A DNA stretch of 5,598 bases, from NCBI GenBank assembly GCA_902783295.1, contig CACZQT010000291.1:1-5598 (forward strand), written 5' to 3'. Within the stretch, counting starts at the first letter, position 1; each line of letters begins with the position of its first letter. Shown here piece by piece: positions 3,860 through 5,598 of the stretch. The notes under the pieces are model-generated. The model saw nothing but the letters and a program-made list of their open reading frames with translations, was not told where the DNA came from and did no database searches. A program made the position numbers and the translations under genes. Source of the DNA: an uncultured Lachnospiraceae bacterium (GTDB taxonomy: Bacteria > Bacillota > Clostridia > Lachnospirales > Lachnospiraceae).

Positions 3860-5134
3860 TTATTCGGGAATTTCCGCACCTTTCAGGATATCGCAGAAAT
3901 CAAAGGTGGCAAACAGATCCTTCAGTGTTTCAGCCCGGCGGATCATCTTTGCACTGCCGTCCTCCCGGAACAGGATTTCCGCATGTCTCGGCTTGCCGTT
4001 GTAATTGTATCCCATGGAATATCCGTGGGCTCCGGCATCGTGAATAAAGAGCAGGTCGCCGATTTCAATTTCCGGAAGCATCCGGTCCACTGCGAACTTG
4101 TCATTATTCTCGCAGAGAGAACCGGCTACATCATACATATGGTCACAGGGAGCATTTTCCTTACCCATCACGGTAATGTGATGATAGGCGCCGTACATGG
4201 CCGGGCGCATCAGATCCGCCGCGCAGGCGTCGCAGCCGATATACTCCTTGTAAATATGCTTCTGATGAAGCACCCTTGTCACCAGTCCGTCGTAAGGTCC
4301 GGTCATAAACCGGCCCATTTCCGTATACAGCGCCACATGACCAAGGCCTGCCGGCGTCAGAATCTCTTCATAAACCCGGCGTACACCTTCGCCGATCACC
4401 AGAATATCATTCGGTTCTTCCTCCGGATGGTACGGGATGCCCACGCCGCCGGAAAGGTTAATGAACGTGAGGTCAATTCCCAGTTCCTTCACCAGTTCCA
4501 CGCCCAGACGGAACAGAATAGCGGCCAGCTCCGGATAGTACTCGTTGGACACAGTATTGCTGGCAAGGAAGGCATGAAGTCCGAAATGCTTCACTCCCTT
4601 TTCCTTGAGGATACGCATTCCTTCAAACAGCTGTTCTCTGGTAAAGCCATATTTGGAATCCCCGGGGTTGTCCATAATCCCGTTGCTCATGCGGAACACG
4701 CCGCCCGGGTTGAAACGGCAGCAGATCGTTTCCGGCAGACCGCAGGTCTTCTCCAGAAACTCTATATGGGTAAAGTCATCCAGATTGATGATGGCTCCCA
4801 TCTCCATAGCCTTCCGGTACTCTTCTTCCGGCGTCATGTTGGAAGAAAACATCACCTCTGTGCCGGTAATCCCGCAGGCTTCCGACAGCACCAGCTCCGC
4901 CATAGAGGAACAGTCACAGCCGCAGCCTTCTTCATGCAGAATCTTCAGAAGGAAAGGATTCGGTGTTGCTTTTACGGCAAAATATTCCTTAAAGCCCGGA
5001 TTCCAGGAAAAAGCCTGTTTCACCTTCCTGGCGTTTTCCCGGATGCCCCGCTCGTCGTACAGATGAAACGGAGTCGGAAAATCCTGTACGATATGCTCCA
5101 GCTGTTCTTTTGTTACAAATGGCTTCTTTTCCAT
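3860..5134 (-). CDS. lysA: Diaminopimelate decarboxylase family protein, divergent active-site motifs
   Basis: Family members are PLP enzymes with an alanine-racemase-like barrel plus beta domain; LysA makes L-lysine from meso-diaminopimelate in the cytosol. The 424-residue length fits. The Schiff-base lysine is K55 in YFAVKATPNP; KYGF (161-164), EMGR (272-275), CENND (341-345) and NYNGKPR (377-383) follow the usual order. Several cofactor-site motifs differ from textbook LysA: LHFHIGSQ is LHAFLASN (186-193), the glycine-rich IGGGxG is LSGGVG (227-232), and the Tyr of GAYG is H370. I recall this variant as common in Lachnospiraceae, usually annotated as diaminopimelate decarboxylase, so it is an established subfamily whose substrate may or may not be diaminopimelate. 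The ATG at 5134 has GAGG 7 nt upstream. It follows the membrane-protein gene by 18 nt and shares the terminator at 3736-3774. The gene symbol is given by family, not proven function. Confidence 0.82.
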   Translation of the reverse strand: MEKKPFVTKEQLEHIVQDFPTPFHLYDERGIRENARKVKQAFSWNPGFKEYFAVKATPNPFLLKILHEEGCGCDCSSMAELVLSEACGITGTEVMFSSNMTPEEEYRKAMEMGAIINLDDFTHIEFLEKTCGLPETICCRFNPGGVFRMSNGIMDNPGDSKYGFTREQLFEGMRILKEKGVKHFGLHAFLASNTVSNEYYPELAAILFRLGVELVKELGIDLTFINLSGGVGIPYHPEEEPNDILVIGEGVRRVYEEILTPAGLGHVALYTEMGRFMTGPYDGLVTRVLHQKHIYKEYIGCDACAADLMRPAMYGAYHHITVMGKENAPCDHMYDVAGSLCENNDKFAVDRMLPEIEIGDLLFIHDAGAHGYSMGYNYNGKPRHAEILFREDGSAKMIRRAETLKDLFATFDFCDILKGAEIPE

Positions 5135-5152
5135 CCTGATTCCTCTTTTCCG

Positions 5153-5598
5153 TCACTCGTCCGTGACATGCACATGCGTATAGAGATGATCCTGGCAGTA
5201 TTCAAGATTGCCCTTGCATTTAGAGCAGTACCGGAATTCCAGATCCGGATTGTCTTTCTCCGTCCGGCCGCAGACGGCACAGCGGTGAATGCTTCTTTCC
5301 GGATTCATGGAAGATGCCCGCATCTTCTCGGTAAAATCATGACGTCTCTTTGCCTGCTTTGCCATCTGCACCGGCGGATGTCCGGTAAAGAAAAACAGGA
5401 TAAAGTTCAGAATGGACATGATGATGGCAACCCGCCCGGGACCGGAAGCAGAAATAAATTCCAGGGCCAGCAGCACCAGGTCAAAAATACCGATCCACTT
5501 GGCTTTGATCGGAATCGCGAAATACAGGTAAAACTGTGTTTCGGGCACGGTCATGGCAAATGCGAGGATGATCGTCATATACAGGCTGTCCGCCGTCA
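5153..5598 (-). CDS. Membrane protein with C-terminal zinc-ribbon-like module (5' end cut)
   Basis: Only the last 147 codons are in the window; the frame is open to the edge, so the Met at 5578 is probably internal. Counting from that Met, two hydrophobic stretches (about 1-20 and 29-43) and a third (49-65) look like membrane helices, with the PIKAKW stretch between the first two as a loop. A basic linker (72-86) follows. The tail has CAVC (100-103), CSKC (118-121), then C128, H131, H135 and H137, an arrangement suited to binding one or two zinc ions, presumably on the cytoplasmic side. It resembles unnamed clostridial membrane proteins with rhomboid-like topology that end in such a tail; this is from memory. 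No rhomboid catalytic Ser-His motif is visible in the part present. The gene precedes lysA by 18 nt, suggesting co-transcription. Function unknown. Confidence 0.8.
   Translation of the reverse strand, partial: TADSLYMTIILAFAMTVPETQFYLYFAIPIKAKWIGIFDLVLLALEFISASGPGRVAIIMSILNFILFFFTGHPPVQMAKQAKRRHDFTEKMRASSMNPERSIHRCAVCGRTEKDNPDLEFRYCSKCKGNLEYCQDHLYTHVHVTDE

Overview
All five genes in this window lie on the minus strand, so transcription runs from high to low coordinates. In transcription order they are: the 3' part of a membrane protein with a C-terminal zinc-ribbon-like module; a divergent diaminopimelate decarboxylase (lysA-type); recA; rny (ribonuclease Y); and a NUDIX hydrolase cut off by the window start. 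Near-consensus sigma-A promoters, strong Shine-Dalgarno sequences, Gram-positive (Bacillus-type) LexA boxes and the presence of RNase Y point to a Firmicute. The membrane protein, the lysA subfamily and the NUDIX variant look to me like clostridial, probably Lachnospiraceae, versions. The base composition is moderate, near half G+C. The genus assignment is inference from recalled family resemblance, not from a search.

Layout. At 5598-5153 is the membrane protein, followed after 18 nt by lysA (5134-3860), so the two probably form one transcription unit. The 260-bp gap between lysA and recA (3599-3859) is dense. It holds a promoter whose spacer is a palindrome, a strong terminator about 40 nt further on, then the recA promoter, two LexA boxes at and just after the predicted recA start, a tandem palindromic repeat, and a third LexA-like box near the recA ribosome-binding site. 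recA (3598-2555) ends in an unusually long hairpin terminator. The 320-bp gap before rny (2233-2554) carries a near-perfect sigma-A promoter with direct repeats upstream of it, and a leader of about 110 nt that can fold. rny (2232-679) is followed by a hairpin and a terminator. The NUDIX gene (526-1) starts after a 19-bp palindrome.

The genes do not form one pathway. recA is the SOS recombinase and RNase Y initiates mRNA decay. lysA-type enzymes make lysine from meso-diaminopimelate, although this one has altered cofactor-site motifs, so its substrate is uncertain. NUDIX enzymes of this type hydrolyse nucleoside diphosphate derivatives. The genes are best read as housekeeping neighbours with separate control. 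I found no phage, insertion sequence, CRISPR, tRNA or rRNA. The most interesting material is the regulatory DNA around recA and rny and the motif changes in the decarboxylase.
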